DNA of 64,000 nucleotides from Pseudoalteromonas sp. MM1. GTDB lineage: Bacteria; Pseudomonadota; Gammaproteobacteria; Enterobacterales; Alteromonadaceae. Position numbers and translations under genes: made by a program. The stretch is from NCBI RefSeq assembly GCF_030296835.1, contig NZ_AP027923.1, forward strand, positions 558,001 through 622,000, read 5' to 3'. The notes under the pieces were generated by a model. The model had not been told where the DNA came from and searched no databases. It was given only the letters and a program-made list of their open reading frames with translations. This document shows, piece after piece, positions 25,181 to 34,247 of the stretch. Within the stretch, counting starts at the first letter, position 1. Every line of letters begins with the position of its first letter.

Positions 25181-27898
25181 ATGTCTAAAAAGCATAGACT
25201 CAATCATATTACCTGGGCAATTGGTTTAGGTTTAGTTGCTCAGTCAACCAGCTTAATTGCTGCCCAAGCCGATGAACAGTTAACAAGCGAACAAGAAATA
25301 GAAGAAGTTGTTGCTGTAGGTACGCGTTTACAAGGGAGCGCTGCGGCAGTTGTAGAAGAGCGTAAAAACCAAGCCTTTGTTGCCGATATTTTAGGCTCTG
25401 AACAGTTATCACGCACGGGCGACAGCGATGCTGCATCTGCGCTTCGTCGTGTAACAGGCCTAACGCTTGTTGATGGTAAGTTTATTTACGTTAGGGGCCT
25501 TGGTGAGCGTTACTCAAGTGCGCGTTTAAATGGCGCTTACATCCCAAGCCCAGATTTAACCCGTAACGTTATTCCGCTGGATATTTTCCCTGCCAGTATA
25601 ATTGAAAGTATGGCCGTTCAAAAAGCCTACTCTCCAGACATGCCAGCAGCGTTTGGTGGCGGTAATATAGATATTAGAACTAAAACCGCACCGAGTGAAT
25701 TTACAGCAGGTATTGAAGTGGGTGCAGGTTACGATACCGCATCGAGTGATGGATTTACTTACAATCGTAACGAAAATGGCATTCCGAGTGTTTTAACTGA
25801 AGCTATTTCTACCTACCGTGGTAATTTTGGTATTGGCAATATTGTTAGTAGTGAAGGTTTTGAAGATGGCGATTTAACGCGTGCAGAACAAGCAACCGCT
25901 GTTAATAACGCACTCTTAAAATCGCTTCCTCGCGATTATGAGTTAAAAGAAGAGTCTTTAGACCCGCGTTATAATATTAAAGCCCATTATGGTGATAGCT
26001 TTGAAGAGAGCTATTTTGGTGGCAAGGTTGGGTTTTTGCTTGCCGGTGCTTACAAAAGCGAATGGGATTTTGAAGAACGTTTTAGCTCAGTTATCACCCA
26101 AGATTTAGAAAACGAAGAAGGCAATATTGATTGTACAACGTCGTTAGCGACCAGTGATGATGTGAGTAACTCGTGTTACAACACAGTCAAAAATTCGCAA
26201 GTGACGACTGAAACCGAAAGCTATAACGGTTCATTAAGCTTGTCATATCGTTTAGGTACTCACAGTATTTCAGCTCAACAGCTTTACATTATTGATAATG
26301 AAGATGAATCTGAAATTGCTATTTCGCAAAGCCCTGCGGGTAGTTCTACGTTTAGTATTGCCGGTGATGGGATTGCAAACCGTAATCATGAGTTTAATTA
26401 CGAAGAACGCCAATTAAACATTACGCAGTTTATGGGCCAACACACCTTTTTAGATTATTTTGGTATTGGTGCCGATTGGCAGTACACCGAAGCTAAAGCA
26501 ACGACTGATATACCTACCAGTGCCGATTTTGAGTTTCGTGACACTTATAATAGTGATGGCAGTTATGCAGGCTCAACTATTACAGGGGATGATAACCGTG
26601 TAATTATGTCATACACCAATATGCAAGAGCGTGTTAAATCGTACGGCGGTAATTTAACCTTGCCACTTAGCTTTGAGCGTATGGAAGTTGAGTTTAAAGT
26701 GGGTTACGATTTTTCTGACAGAGCCCGAATATTTAATACCTCAAGCTTTGCTATAAACAATAGTGGTGGCTCTGGTATTTCAATAAACGACGGTAGCAAT
26801 GATGCGCTTAATAATAGTGGCTTTTTAACTGACGACTTTATTGATAATAACGCTGTGTTAGTTGACTTTAATGAGCCAACTGCGCCTGATGCCGATGATT
26901 ACATTGCTGCGCAAAAGGTGGATGCAGGTTATGCGTCTTTCGATGTGTTTTATGATCAATGGTTAAGAATAAGCGGTGGTATTCGTTATGAAGAGTTTAA
27001 ACAAACTTCTATCGGTACATCGAGCCTTATTTTTGATGAAGACGATTTAAATACCTTTTACGATCCAGATAAAATTCAAGCAGGCTCTGTAATCACCGAT
27101 GATTGGTATCCGGCACTGTCTATTACCTATGTAGGTGGCGATGATTACCAGGTACGCTTAGGTTATGGTGAAACAGTAGTACGCCCTGATTTTCGTGAAG
27201 TAGTGCCCGTTACGTATTATGACCCTTTGACCGATATTAGAACATTTGGTCGTACGGGGATTAAAAGTAGCCCAATTAAAAACTATGACTTACGTTATGA
27301 GTATTATGGACAAGCCGGTAATTCATTTAGCGTAGCGGCGTTTTATAAAGATATTACAGCGCCAATTGAAACAGTTTTAAACATTGGTGATGAAGATTAC
27401 TCAGCATCGTTTATAAATGGTGAAACAGCAGAAGTATATGGTATTGAAGCTGAATGGCTACAAGACTTAACTTTTGTAAGTGAAGGCCTATTTACTAGCG
27501 GTAATATCACATTAAGTGATTCTGAAGCGTCTATTGACCCAGCACTTGCGGGTACATTAACTAATCCTAAAAAACGTATGACAGGCCACTCTGAGTATGT
27601 AGTTAATTTACAATTAAACTACGATTCATTAGATGGCATGCACAGCAGCTCATTAGTTTATAACGTTTTTGGTGAGCGAATTTTAGCAGCCGGTGTTGCT
27701 AATAGGGATGACGCGTATGAGCAACCATTTCACTCACTTGATTTAGTTTACACCTACTACCCAGATTTTAATTCTAAGATTAAGTTTAAAGTTAAAAACT
27801 TACTCGATGAAGATCAAGAGGTAACCCAATCAGACATTATAGTGCGCTCAAAAGAACAAGGTGTAACGTTTGATTTAAGTTACAGCTACGAGTTTTAA
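25181..27898 (+). CDS. TonB-dependent outer-membrane receptor
   Basis: This 905-residue receptor has a signal peptide ending around SLIAAQA and an acidic TonB-box region (IEEVVAVGTR, near residues 40-50). The plug domain has FIYVRGLGERYSSARLNG and PDMPAAFGGGNIDIRT (to about residue 170). A large barrel ends FDLSYSYEF with the terminal Phe expected for outer-membrane insertion. The GLGERYSS plug type differs from siderophore receptors. It lies downstream of the TonB2 operon and the lipoprotein gene, so it is likely energised by that TonB. The substrate is unknown; PHO-like control upstream suggests a phosphorus-containing compound. Confidence 0.88.
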   Translation: MSKKHRLNHITWAIGLGLVAQSTSLIAAQADEQLTSEQEIEEVVAVGTRLQGSAAAVVEERKNQAFVADILGSEQLSRTGDSDAASALRRVTGLTLVDGKFIYVRGLGERYSSARLNGAYIPSPDLTRNVIPLDIFPASIIESMAVQKAYSPDMPAAFGGGNIDIRTKTAPSEFTAGIEVGAGYDTASSDGFTYNRNENGIPSVLTEAISTYRGNFGIGNIVSSEGFEDGDLTRAEQATAVNNALLKSLPRDYELKEESLDPRYNIKAHYGDSFEESYFGGKVGFLLAGAYKSEWDFEERFSSVITQDLENEEGNIDCTTSLATSDDVSNSCYNTVKNSQVTTETESYNGSLSLSYRLGTHSISAQQLYIIDNEDESEIAISQSPAGSSTFSIAGDGIANRNHEFNYEERQLNITQFMGQHTFLDYFGIGADWQYTEAKATTDIPTSADFEFRDTYNSDGSYAGSTITGDDNRVIMSYTNMQERVKSYGGNLTLPLSFERMEVEFKVGYDFSDRARIFNTSSFAINNSGGSGISINDGSNDALNNSGFLTDDFIDNNAVLVDFNEPTAPDADDYIAAQKVDAGYASFDVFYDQWLRISGGIRYEEFKQTSIGTSSLIFDEDDLNTFYDPDKIQAGSVITDDWYPALSITYVGGDDYQVRLGYGETVVRPDFREVVPVTYYDPLTDIRTFGRTGIKSSPIKNYDLRYEYYGQAGNSFSVAAFYKDITAPIETVLNIGDEDYSASFINGETAEVYGIEAEWLQDLTFVSEGLFTSGNITLSDSEASIDPALAGTLTNPKKRMTGHSEYVVNLQLNYDSLDGMHSSSLVYNVFGERILAAGVANRDDAYEQPFHSLDLVYTYYPDFNSKIKFKVKNLLDEDQEVTQSDIIVRSKEQGVTFDLSYSYEF

Positions 27899-27944
27899 TT
27901 TTAATCCCAAGGAAGGGGGATATAATAAAACCTAACTACCGATT

Positions 27945-27972
27945 AGCCCTGTATTTAATACAGGGCTTTTTT
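27945..27972 (+). terminator. Terminator of the lipoprotein/receptor operon
   Basis: The arms AGCCCTGTATT and AATACAGGGCT form a perfect stem followed by T6. Confidence 0.85.
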
Positions 27973-28097
27973 ATGACTATGAAAAATATTTAAGTTTCGC
28001 TTTATTCACTAGTTTTAGGGCGCTTTGGGTGTTAGGTTTAATAAAAATTAATTCTCACGCAATGAATTTTAATTTTTAATGTATTAAGGCATCTTTT

Positions 28098-29237
28098 ATG
28101 AATCAAACAGTGGAAAAAACAATGAAAAAAGTAGGATTAGTCGGTTGGCGTGGCATGGTTGGCTCTGTGTTATTAGAACGTATGCAACAGCAAAATGATT
28201 TTGCGCATATCGACACCACCTTTTTCACCACCTCACAAGCTGGGCAACTCGGCCCAGATATTGCGGGCGACGCAAAACCGTTACTCGATGCAAGTGATGT
28301 AAATGAACTTGCTAAAATGGATATTATTGTTACCTGTCAAGGTGGTGATTATACCAAAGCGGTTTACCCTAAATTACGCGAATCGGGTTGGGGTGGTTAC
28401 TGGATTGATGCAGCTTCTGCACTGCGTATGGTTGATGACAGCATAATTGTACTTGACCCTGTAAATAAAGATGTTATCGAACAAGGTTTAGAGCAAGGCG
28501 TAAAAACCTTTGTAGGCGGTAACTGTACCGTATCGTTAATGCTACTTGCTTTAGGTGGCTTGTTTGAGCAAGACTTAATTGAATGGGTAAGCCCAATGAC
28601 TTACCAAGCGGCCTCTGGTGCCGGCGCTCGAAATATGAAAGAGCTTATCGCACAAATGGGCGCTATTCATTCAAGCGTTGCCGAGCAACTAGATAACCCA
28701 AGTTCAGCTATTTTAGAAATTGATAAAATAGTGAGCGAAAAAATGGCTTCAAGCGATTTACCACAAGACCAATTTGGCGTGCCGCTTGCTGGTAGCTTAA
28801 TTCCGTGGATTGACGTGCCAATGCCAAGTGGCCAGTCTAAAGAAGAGTGGAAAGCTCAAGTTGAAGCGAACAAAATTTTAGGCTCGTCTAAGCAGCCAGT
28901 ACCCATTGATGGTTTATGTGTACGTATTGGTGCAATGCGTTGTCACAGCCAAGCCATGACCATTAAATTACGTGAAGACATTAGCGTTGAAAAAATTGAA
29001 GAAATTTTAGCTTCGCACAACGAGTGGGTTAAAGTTATCCCTAATGAACGTGATATCTCGGCTACTGATTTAACCCCAGTTAAAGTAACAGGGACTTTAA
29101 GTATTCCTGTTGGTCGTATTCGTAAATTAGCGATGGGCCCTAAATACATTAGCGCATTTACTGTAGGCGATCAGCTATTGTGGGGCGCTGCAGAGCCACT
29201 TCGTCGTATGCTGCGCATTATTGTAGACGGTGAATAA
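28098..29237 (+). CDS. asd: Aspartate-semialdehyde dehydrogenase
   Basis: This enzyme reduces aspartyl phosphate to aspartate semialdehyde with NADPH, on the route to lysine/diaminopimelate, threonine and methionine. The product has 379 residues (E. coli 367). It has the NADP-binding [10 protein letters not shown] near residue 17, the catalytic Cys in [10 protein letters not shown], and the QAASGAGA and MRCHSQA substrate motifs. The ATG at 28098 follows AAGG; an internal ATG at 28122 (MKKVGLVGW) matches the usual family start and may be the true one. It is monocistronic, with terminators on both sides. Confidence 0.95.
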   Translation: MNQTVEKTMKKVGLVGWRGMVGSVLLERMQQQNDFAHIDTTFFTTSQAGQLGPDIAGDAKPLLDASDVNELAKMDIIVTCQGGDYTKAVYPKLRESGWGGYWIDAASALRMVDDSIIVLDPVNKDVIEQGLEQGVKTFVGGNCTVSLMLLALGGLFEQDLIEWVSPMTYQAASGAGARNMKELIAQMGAIHSSVAEQLDNPSSAILEIDKIVSEKMASSDLPQDQFGVPLAGSLIPWIDVPMPSGQSKEEWKAQVEANKILGSSKQPVPIDGLCVRIGAMRCHSQAMTIKLREDISVEKIEEILASHNEWVKVIPNERDISATDLTPVKVTGTLSIPVGRIRKLAMGPKYISAFTVGDQLLWGAAEPLRRMLRIIVDGE

Positions 29238-29261
29238 TTTTTACATTTAAAACTATATATT

Positions 29262-29294
29262 AAAAAGGGTTAGCGTATTGCTAACCCTTTTTTT
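29262..29294. terminator. Bidirectional terminator after asd
   Basis: A perfect 13-bp stem (AAAAAGGGTTAGC / GCTAACCCTTTTT) with loop GTATT lies between the convergent asd and diguanylate cyclase genes. Confidence 0.88.
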
Positions 29295-30453
29295 AGTTAA
29301 GCGGCATTGCATATGCTACTTTATTTTTCCCCTCATGCTTTGCTATGTACAAAGCTTTGTCGGCTAAATCTATAGCTTTATCAATTGGTGTGTTAACACA
29401 CTTGATACTGATCACCCCAAAGCTTGCCGTAACATCTATACATTGCTTTTTGCATGCAATGGGCTTACTTGCAAGAGTTTCTCGTAATGTATCAGCAAAC
29501 TTCTGTGCTTTTAATTCTGTCTCTCTGGCTATGAGTATGACAAATTCTTCTCCACCTAGTCGGGCAAAAATATCTTCTTTTTGTAAACACGCTTTTATAC
29601 GCTGAGTTGCTTGAACTAACACCTCATCCCCTGCAGCGTGTCCAAATTCGTCATTGATATTTTTAAACGAGTCTATATCCCAATATATAAGGGATACATG
29701 CTGTTTACAGCTTAGATGAGCTTCAAGTTTTTGTTGGCCAATATCGTAAAATCCGCGCCTGTTTATGCATTTTGTAAGTACATCGGTTATGGCGAGTTTT
29801 TGCATCTCTTGGGCTAAGTCTGAAGCCATTATAAAAATAATAAACACCGCCATACCCACATGCGCAGTTGGGACCGTTATAAAGTTAATGAGTGTGTATA
29901 AGTCTAAATAAGTTTGGTTCACTTGGCTTCCTTGCATCAGCGCGATAGTGGCAGCAATGAATAAACATATTCCACACAAAGTGTAAGTAATGGCCGCACC
30001 AACTTCTGCTGGGAGCGATTTGGCTTTATGTTTTATTATAATTACGGCATTTACCAGCAGCAGTAAAATATCGTAATAAATATATAACGACATGAATAAG
30101 CCAACATGAACATTTATGGCTTTATAATAATAAACCGCGGCTAGAGTGATCACGGCTAATGCTAATAAATACTTTAAATTAATAGGGCATCGAGCACGAA
30201 TAGCGTGCCCGCATGTGCCTAAAATCACAGACCCCATAGAAAAGCTCACTCCCGTCATCCAATAAAGGGTATCTGAGTCGAAGTAGGGCCTTAATAAGAT
30301 AGTGCCCCATTGGCACGCAGAGAGTACAAACGCACCACCCCAAAATAAAGCGTATGACTTTTTCCCTAGTGTAAACCACGCCATTAAAAAAATAACAGAC
30401 CAAATAATACTGGTTAGTAAAAGTGTAACTAAAATAAAAAATATTGGACTCAT
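29293..30453 (-). CDS. Membrane-bound GGDEF diguanylate cyclase
   Basis: This 386-residue protein has about seven hydrophobic N-terminal segments (residues 5-210) and a C-terminal GGDEF domain. The active loop is RLGGEEF near residue 300, preceded by YWDIDSFKNINDEFGHAAGD. The position for an RxxD inhibitory site reads KEDI and lacks the Arg, so feedback inhibition is doubtful. It is predicted to synthesise cyclic di-GMP in response to an unknown membrane signal. It stands alone, convergent with asd. Confidence 0.9.
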   Translation of the reverse strand: MSPIFFILVTLLLTSIIWSVIFLMAWFTLGKKSYALFWGGAFVLSACQWGTILLRPYFDSDTLYWMTGVSFSMGSVILGTCGHAIRARCPINLKYLLALAVITLAAVYYYKAINVHVGLFMSLYIYYDILLLLVNAVIIIKHKAKSLPAEVGAAITYTLCGICLFIAATIALMQGSQVNQTYLDLYTLINFITVPTAHVGMAVFIIFIMASDLAQEMQKLAITDVLTKCINRRGFYDIGQQKLEAHLSCKQHVSLIYWDIDSFKNINDEFGHAAGDEVLVQATQRIKACLQKEDIFARLGGEEFVILIARETELKAQKFADTLRETLASKPIACKKQCIDVTASFGVISIKCVNTPIDKAIDLADKALYIAKHEGKNKVAYAMPLN

Positions 30454-30729
30454 AGAGGTATGTTCTTGTGTGAGTTACTTTTTAATGTAGTTGAGGTTGC
30501 TTATTAATTCGAGCAAAGCGCTGTTATTAAAGCATCCTATTTGTAAAAGTTTATGTATTACTTGTTTGTGTCTAATACATCTATATTACGTTTTTTGGTA
30601 TAGCTTTTGCTGCCGTTATCGTATTACATCGCTTTTTGCTCGGTTTTAGCTGATTTGTGCGTATTTAGTTCACTTACGCCCGTAACATTTACTTATTCGA
30701 GTAATTAAGCCCCACAACAAGGATATAAA

Positions 30730-31845
30730 ATGGCTTTTACTTTTAAGCATGCCCGAAATAAATGTTTGTCTGTTTTAGTTACTACAATTTTATTTTTAAT
30801 TTTATTAAGAGCGGCAGCGCCTTATGCGGTTCAATATTATGTAAACCAGCAGCTAGAACAAACCCAAGGAATAACAGGACATGTTGGTGATGTAGATTTA
30901 TATTTATATCGTGGTGCTTATGCGATTGACGATGTTGAAATTTACGCTGTAGATGCAACATCAGCCCCTAAACCTTTGTTGGCGATACAAACCCTTGATT
31001 TTTCACTTGCTTGGTCTGCACTTTTGAAGGGCAATTTAGTCACTAATATGGCTTTTACTCGCCCAGAAATTGTTATATACGATAAGGACCCATCAACCGC
31101 TGAGCAAAACCAACAAGTTAAAGACGAAACAACTTGGGTTGGGCTTGCTAACGACTTAGTGCTTTTTTCAATCGATACCTTGCGTATTAATAACGGTAAA
31201 GTTTCGCTAGTTAATGCGACAAACGACGGCGAAAAACCCACGTATATTTCAAACATAAATGCTGAGATTAAAAATATAACCAATGCCCAAAACCTTTCTA
31301 AAACGCTAGTCACCAGTTTAAATGTAGAAGGTGCTTTAATGGGAGAGGCTGCACTTATCTTAAACGGGAAGTTAGACCCTTTTAGTGAACAAGCTAATTT
31401 TGATTTTAATGTTGAGGTACAACGTTTTTCGGTTAAAAATCTCGAAACTGTTTTTAAAGTGTATACCCCATTTGATATTGAGGCCGGTGGTATTGATGGT
31501 GCAATGGAGCTTGCAGCTAACAACAATAACTTAAATGGTTATGTAAAAGCCGGTGTACACAATTTAAGTGTTTTTTCGTGGCGTGAAGACATTGAAAAAG
31601 ATGACGACGGCCTATTTACTGCTATTTTTGAAGGCAGTATTGATTTACTCAGTTCGTTATTAGAAAACGATGACTCTAAGCTGGTGGCTGCTCGGGTGCC
31701 GATAGAAGGGCAGTTAGATAATGCTGACGTTTCTACTTTTGAAGCGGTGGTATCGGTTTTAAAAAATGCGTTTTTTGAAGCGTTTAAAATGAAGGTTGAT
31801 AATGTTATTTCGTTTGAAAGCACACAAAAGCAGCAAGATGAGTAA
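30730..31845 (+). CDS. DUF748/AsmA-like membrane-anchored protein
   Basis: This 371-residue protein has one N-terminal membrane anchor (about residues 14-34) and a periplasmic beta-rich region of the DUF748/AsmA-like type. Typical stretches are QGITGHVGDVDLYLYRGAY near residue 45 and SIDTLRINNGKVSLVNAT near residue 148. Larger AsmA-like relatives transport lipids between membranes. This one is short and lacks the full repeat length, so a direct role in lipid transfer is only a guess. The start follows GGATATAAA. Confidence 0.7.
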   Translation: MAFTFKHARNKCLSVLVTTILFLILLRAAAPYAVQYYVNQQLEQTQGITGHVGDVDLYLYRGAYAIDDVEIYAVDATSAPKPLLAIQTLDFSLAWSALLKGNLVTNMAFTRPEIVIYDKDPSTAEQNQQVKDETTWVGLANDLVLFSIDTLRINNGKVSLVNATNDGEKPTYISNINAEIKNITNAQNLSKTLVTSLNVEGALMGEAALILNGKLDPFSEQANFDFNVEVQRFSVKNLETVFKVYTPFDIEAGGIDGAMELAANNNNLNGYVKAGVHNLSVFSWREDIEKDDDGLFTAIFEGSIDLLSSLLENDDSKLVAARVPIEGQLDNADVSTFEAVVSVLKNAFFEAFKMKVDNVISFESTQKQQDE

Positions 31846-31847
31846 CC

Positions 31848-31886
31848 AAAAGCCCTTTGCATTAACTCAATGCAAAGGGCTTTTTA
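31848..31886. terminator. Bidirectional terminator
   Basis: A perfect 16-bp stem (AAAAGCCCTTTGCATT and its complement) with loop AACTC is shared by the AsmA-like gene and the convergent channel gene. Confidence 0.88.
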
Positions 31887-31890
31887 AGTT

Positions 31891-32706
31891 TTAGCTATGA
31901 GTATTTTTATTACCCAATAACGTTTTAAGCTCAGCTATTTGCGCTTGAAGCTCAATAACCTGTCCTTGTGTTGCCGGAAGAGAGCTATTATCTGCTTTGA
32001 GCTCACGGGCACTGCGATGCTCTTCGCTCATCACTTCTAAAATGGCACCTACCATCATGTTTAAAAACACAAATGCGGTTAAAAAGATAAAAGTGAGATA
32101 GTAAATCCAGCTCAGCTCGTACACCGCCATGGTTTCGTACATAATGTCGGTCCAATCTTCAAAGGTGGCTATTCTAAATAGCGTTAACATTGAAATGGAT
32201 ACGTCTTGCCAAAGCACGGGGTTAATATCGGCAAACATCATGCTGCCCATAGCTGCGTAAATATAAAAAATAACAAACATAAGCAGCGCTATGTAACCCA
32301 TTTGCGGTATAGCTTTAAGTAATGAATTTACAAGTAAGCGCAGCTCGGGGATCATTGATACTAAACGCAGTACCCTAAATATGCGCAGCAATCGAGCAAG
32401 TAACATGGTTGAGCCCGCAGCTGGGTACAAGCTGCCAAGTACAATAATGGTATCAAATATATTCCAGCCCTTTGAAAAAAAGTCTTTTAATCCTTTACTT
32501 GCAATAAAGCGAATAATTAACTCGATTAAAAAGAACGTTGTTATTCCTACATCCATCCAATTTAGAATAAATTCTACAGTGGGGTGAAGAGAATAGGTAT
32601 GAGCACCTACGGTGAGGGCAGAAACAACAATGACAGCAATAACAAATGATTGAAATATCTTGCTTTTGTCTATACGCTGAAACAGCTTTTGTAACTGCGA
32701 CATCAT
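31891..32706 (-). CDS. Voltage-gated cation channel, single-domain bacterial type
   Basis: This 271-residue ion channel has six membrane segments, of the NaChBac/NavAb kind that works as a homotetramer. S4 carries repeating arginines in LLARLLRIFRVLRLV (about residues 101-115). The pore filter reads TFEDWTD, replacing the TLESWSM/A of sodium channels. A cytoplasmic C-terminal stretch (about residues 215-262) looks like the tetramerising coiled coil. The filter's extra Asp residues suggest calcium permeability. A second ATG one codon inside is equally possible as the start. Confidence 0.88.
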   Translation of the reverse strand: MMSQLQKLFQRIDKSKIFQSFVIAVIVVSALTVGAHTYSLHPTVEFILNWMDVGITTFFLIELIIRFIASKGLKDFFSKGWNIFDTIIVLGSLYPAAGSTMLLARLLRIFRVLRLVSMIPELRLLVNSLLKAIPQMGYIALLMFVIFYIYAAMGSMMFADINPVLWQDVSISMLTLFRIATFEDWTDIMYETMAVYELSWIYYLTFIFLTAFVFLNMMVGAILEVMSEEHRSARELKADNSSLPATQGQVIELQAQIAELKTLLGNKNTHS

Positions 32707-32795
32707 AATTATGGGTCCTATGCAAAGTCAGGTTTTTATGACGCTAATATACAATAATATTGTTGCTTTCGATAACGAAAGTGTAAGGAATTCTA

Positions 32796-33008
32796 ATGTT
32801 AATCAGCCAAATAACTAAAAGTGCATTGCTGTTTGTGGGATTTTCGGTACTTGCAGGGTGCAGCTCCGACGCTCGCTTTCATGAAATTCAATCGGCACGT
32901 TTAGATGAATGTAATTATAAAGCCGATAAAGAGTATTATGAGTGCCTTAAAAAACAAGATAAAAATTTTGAAGAATATAAAAAACAACAAAGTGAGCAAA
33001 CACAATAA
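32796..33008 (+). CDS. Small lipoprotein of unknown function
   Basis: This 70-residue protein has a lipobox LAGC (Cys22) followed by a short, highly charged helical tail rich in Lys, Glu and Gln. An AAGGA site precedes the ATG. No family is recognised. The downstream 93-residue gene begins 3 bases after its stop, so the two are likely co-transcribed. Confidence 0.75.
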   Translation: MLISQITKSALLFVGFSVLAGCSSDARFHEIQSARLDECNYKADKEYYECLKKQDKNFEEYKKQQSEQTQ

Positions 33009-33011
33009 GTT

Positions 33012-33293
33012 ATGACAAAAACACAAAAATTGCGCGACAAACAAATACGCCAAGCCCTCACTAACGCCTGTGAGCAAATAAAAGCGACTCATTATGGCTT
33101 TGCCTATTTAACTCACACCGTTGATTTAAAAAATGAAGCAAAGTCACTAAAAATAAGCTGCTATTTTGAAGATGATGTAGCCTATCACGACACCGAGGCG
33201 CATTTCTCTCAGCTAGTCGATATTATTAACGCTGAACTTAGCAAAATAAGCTTACCGGTAGCGGCTAAGCAAGTAGCGTTTTTAGTTGATTAA
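33012..33293 (+). CDS. Conserved hypothetical protein, 93 residues
   Basis: This small soluble protein has a basic N-terminus (MTKTQKLRDKQIRQALT) and a mixed alpha/beta core (FAYLTHTVDL, LKISCYFEDD). Similar proteins in Shewanella and relatives have been labelled Fis-family regulators, but I see no Fis-type helix-turn-helix here, so I give no function. It follows the small lipoprotein gene closely. Confidence 0.65.
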   Translation: MTKTQKLRDKQIRQALTNACEQIKATHYGFAYLTHTVDLKNEAKSLKISCYFEDDVAYHDTEAHFSQLVDIINAELSKISLPVAAKQVAFLVD

Positions 33294-33352
33294 CATTGGT
33301 TTGCCTAGCTATGGACGGTATAATTACCAAAATTATTTTTAGGATATAAAGC

Positions 33353-33547
33353 ATGGCTGTTCCATCGCGTTCGCAAATCACACCAGGTACAACCGTAAAT
33401 ATTGTATTAAAAGAAGATCAACGCAGCGGCACATTAACCCAAGGTGTAGTTGAGCGTTTATTAACTAAGTCACCTAATCACCCGCATGGTATTAAAGTAC
33501 GCCTAGAAGACGGTCAAGTTGGTCGAGTAAAAGAGATTTTAGAATGA
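33353..33547 (+). CDS. YwbE family protein (DUF2196)
   Basis: This 64-residue protein is typical of the YwbE family: IxPGTTVNIVLKEDQRSGTLTxGVV and PHGIKVRLEDGQVGRV make a small beta-barrel fold. The role is unknown, probably nucleic-acid related by fold (inference). Its last 4 bases overlap the downstream DUF4240 gene (ATGA), and it has an AGGA site before ATG. Confidence 0.88.
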   Translation: MAVPSRSQITPGTTVNIVLKEDQRSGTLTQGVVERLLTKSPNHPHGIKVRLEDGQVGRVKEILE

Positions 33548-34059
33548 CAGTGTTAACTGAGCAGGAATTTTGGGATTTAGTGACCACGCCTGAGTTAGGG
33601 CTCGACCCTCAAAGCGTAAGCGACAATTTAAAAGCTAAACTGAGCGAGCTTACTGACGAGCAGCTTATTGCTTTTGATAAATTTTTTGGTATTAACATGC
33701 GCAAATCTTTTACCTGGGATTTGTTCGGTGCCGCATTTGTTATGGCCGGTTGTAATGACGAATATGGCTTTAGCGAATTTAGATGTTGGCTTATATCGCG
33801 CGGAGAAGCCGTATTTATTAACGCATTGAATGATGCTGACTCACTTGCACAGTGTTCACCGGTGTATTATTTAAATGAGCAACCTTACCCTTATATTGAT
33901 GAATACGATTTAATTGCGGGTTTACTTTATGAGCAGCGCAACGACGACGAGTTGCCGTTTGTTCCATCAGGCGAGCAACCTGCAGGTAAACGCTTTAAAG
34001 ACAAACCTAAATTTTTAAAGCAAAGCTATCCGCAATTATTTGCAAAATACTGGCAGTAA
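33544..34059 (+). CDS. DUF4240 domain-containing protein
   Basis: This 171-residue cytoplasmic protein begins with the DUF4240 hallmark EQEFWDLVT and has the segment SFTWDLFGAAFVMAGCNDEYGF region (residues 55-77) followed by FRCWLISRGEAVF. DUF4240 proteins relate to SUKH/WGR-like accessory families, but function is unknown. It is coupled to ywbE by a 4-base overlap. Confidence 0.82.
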   Translation: MTVLTEQEFWDLVTTPELGLDPQSVSDNLKAKLSELTDEQLIAFDKFFGINMRKSFTWDLFGAAFVMAGCNDEYGFSEFRCWLISRGEAVFINALNDADSLAQCSPVYYLNEQPYPYIDEYDLIAGLLYEQRNDDELPFVPSGEQPAGKRFKDKPKFLKQSYPQLFAKYWQ

Positions 34060-34074
34060 TACAAAGTTATTTAC

Positions 34075-34115
34075 ATTCAAGATGGTGATATTTAGTGCCA
34101 TCATCTTGAATTTTC
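34075..34115 (+). terminator. Terminator of the ywbE/DUF4240 operon
   Basis: The arms ATTCAAGATG and CATCTTGAAT are followed by TTTTCC. Confidence 0.65.
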
Positions 34116-34247
34116 CTTTCACAGTTGTTTACAATCGTACCCATTTATTCACTTTTTTAAATGACTCTATGTTAATAATTATGTTACATTAATGTGTTTG
34201 TAAATGAACAAACACTGAATAGTAACAATATACGACATAGGAATGTT

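Noticed and set aside
30942..31526. 194-codon open frame on the minus strand
   Set aside because: It lies entirely within the AsmA-like gene on the other strand and shows no family motif or ribosome-binding site; it is a shadow frame.
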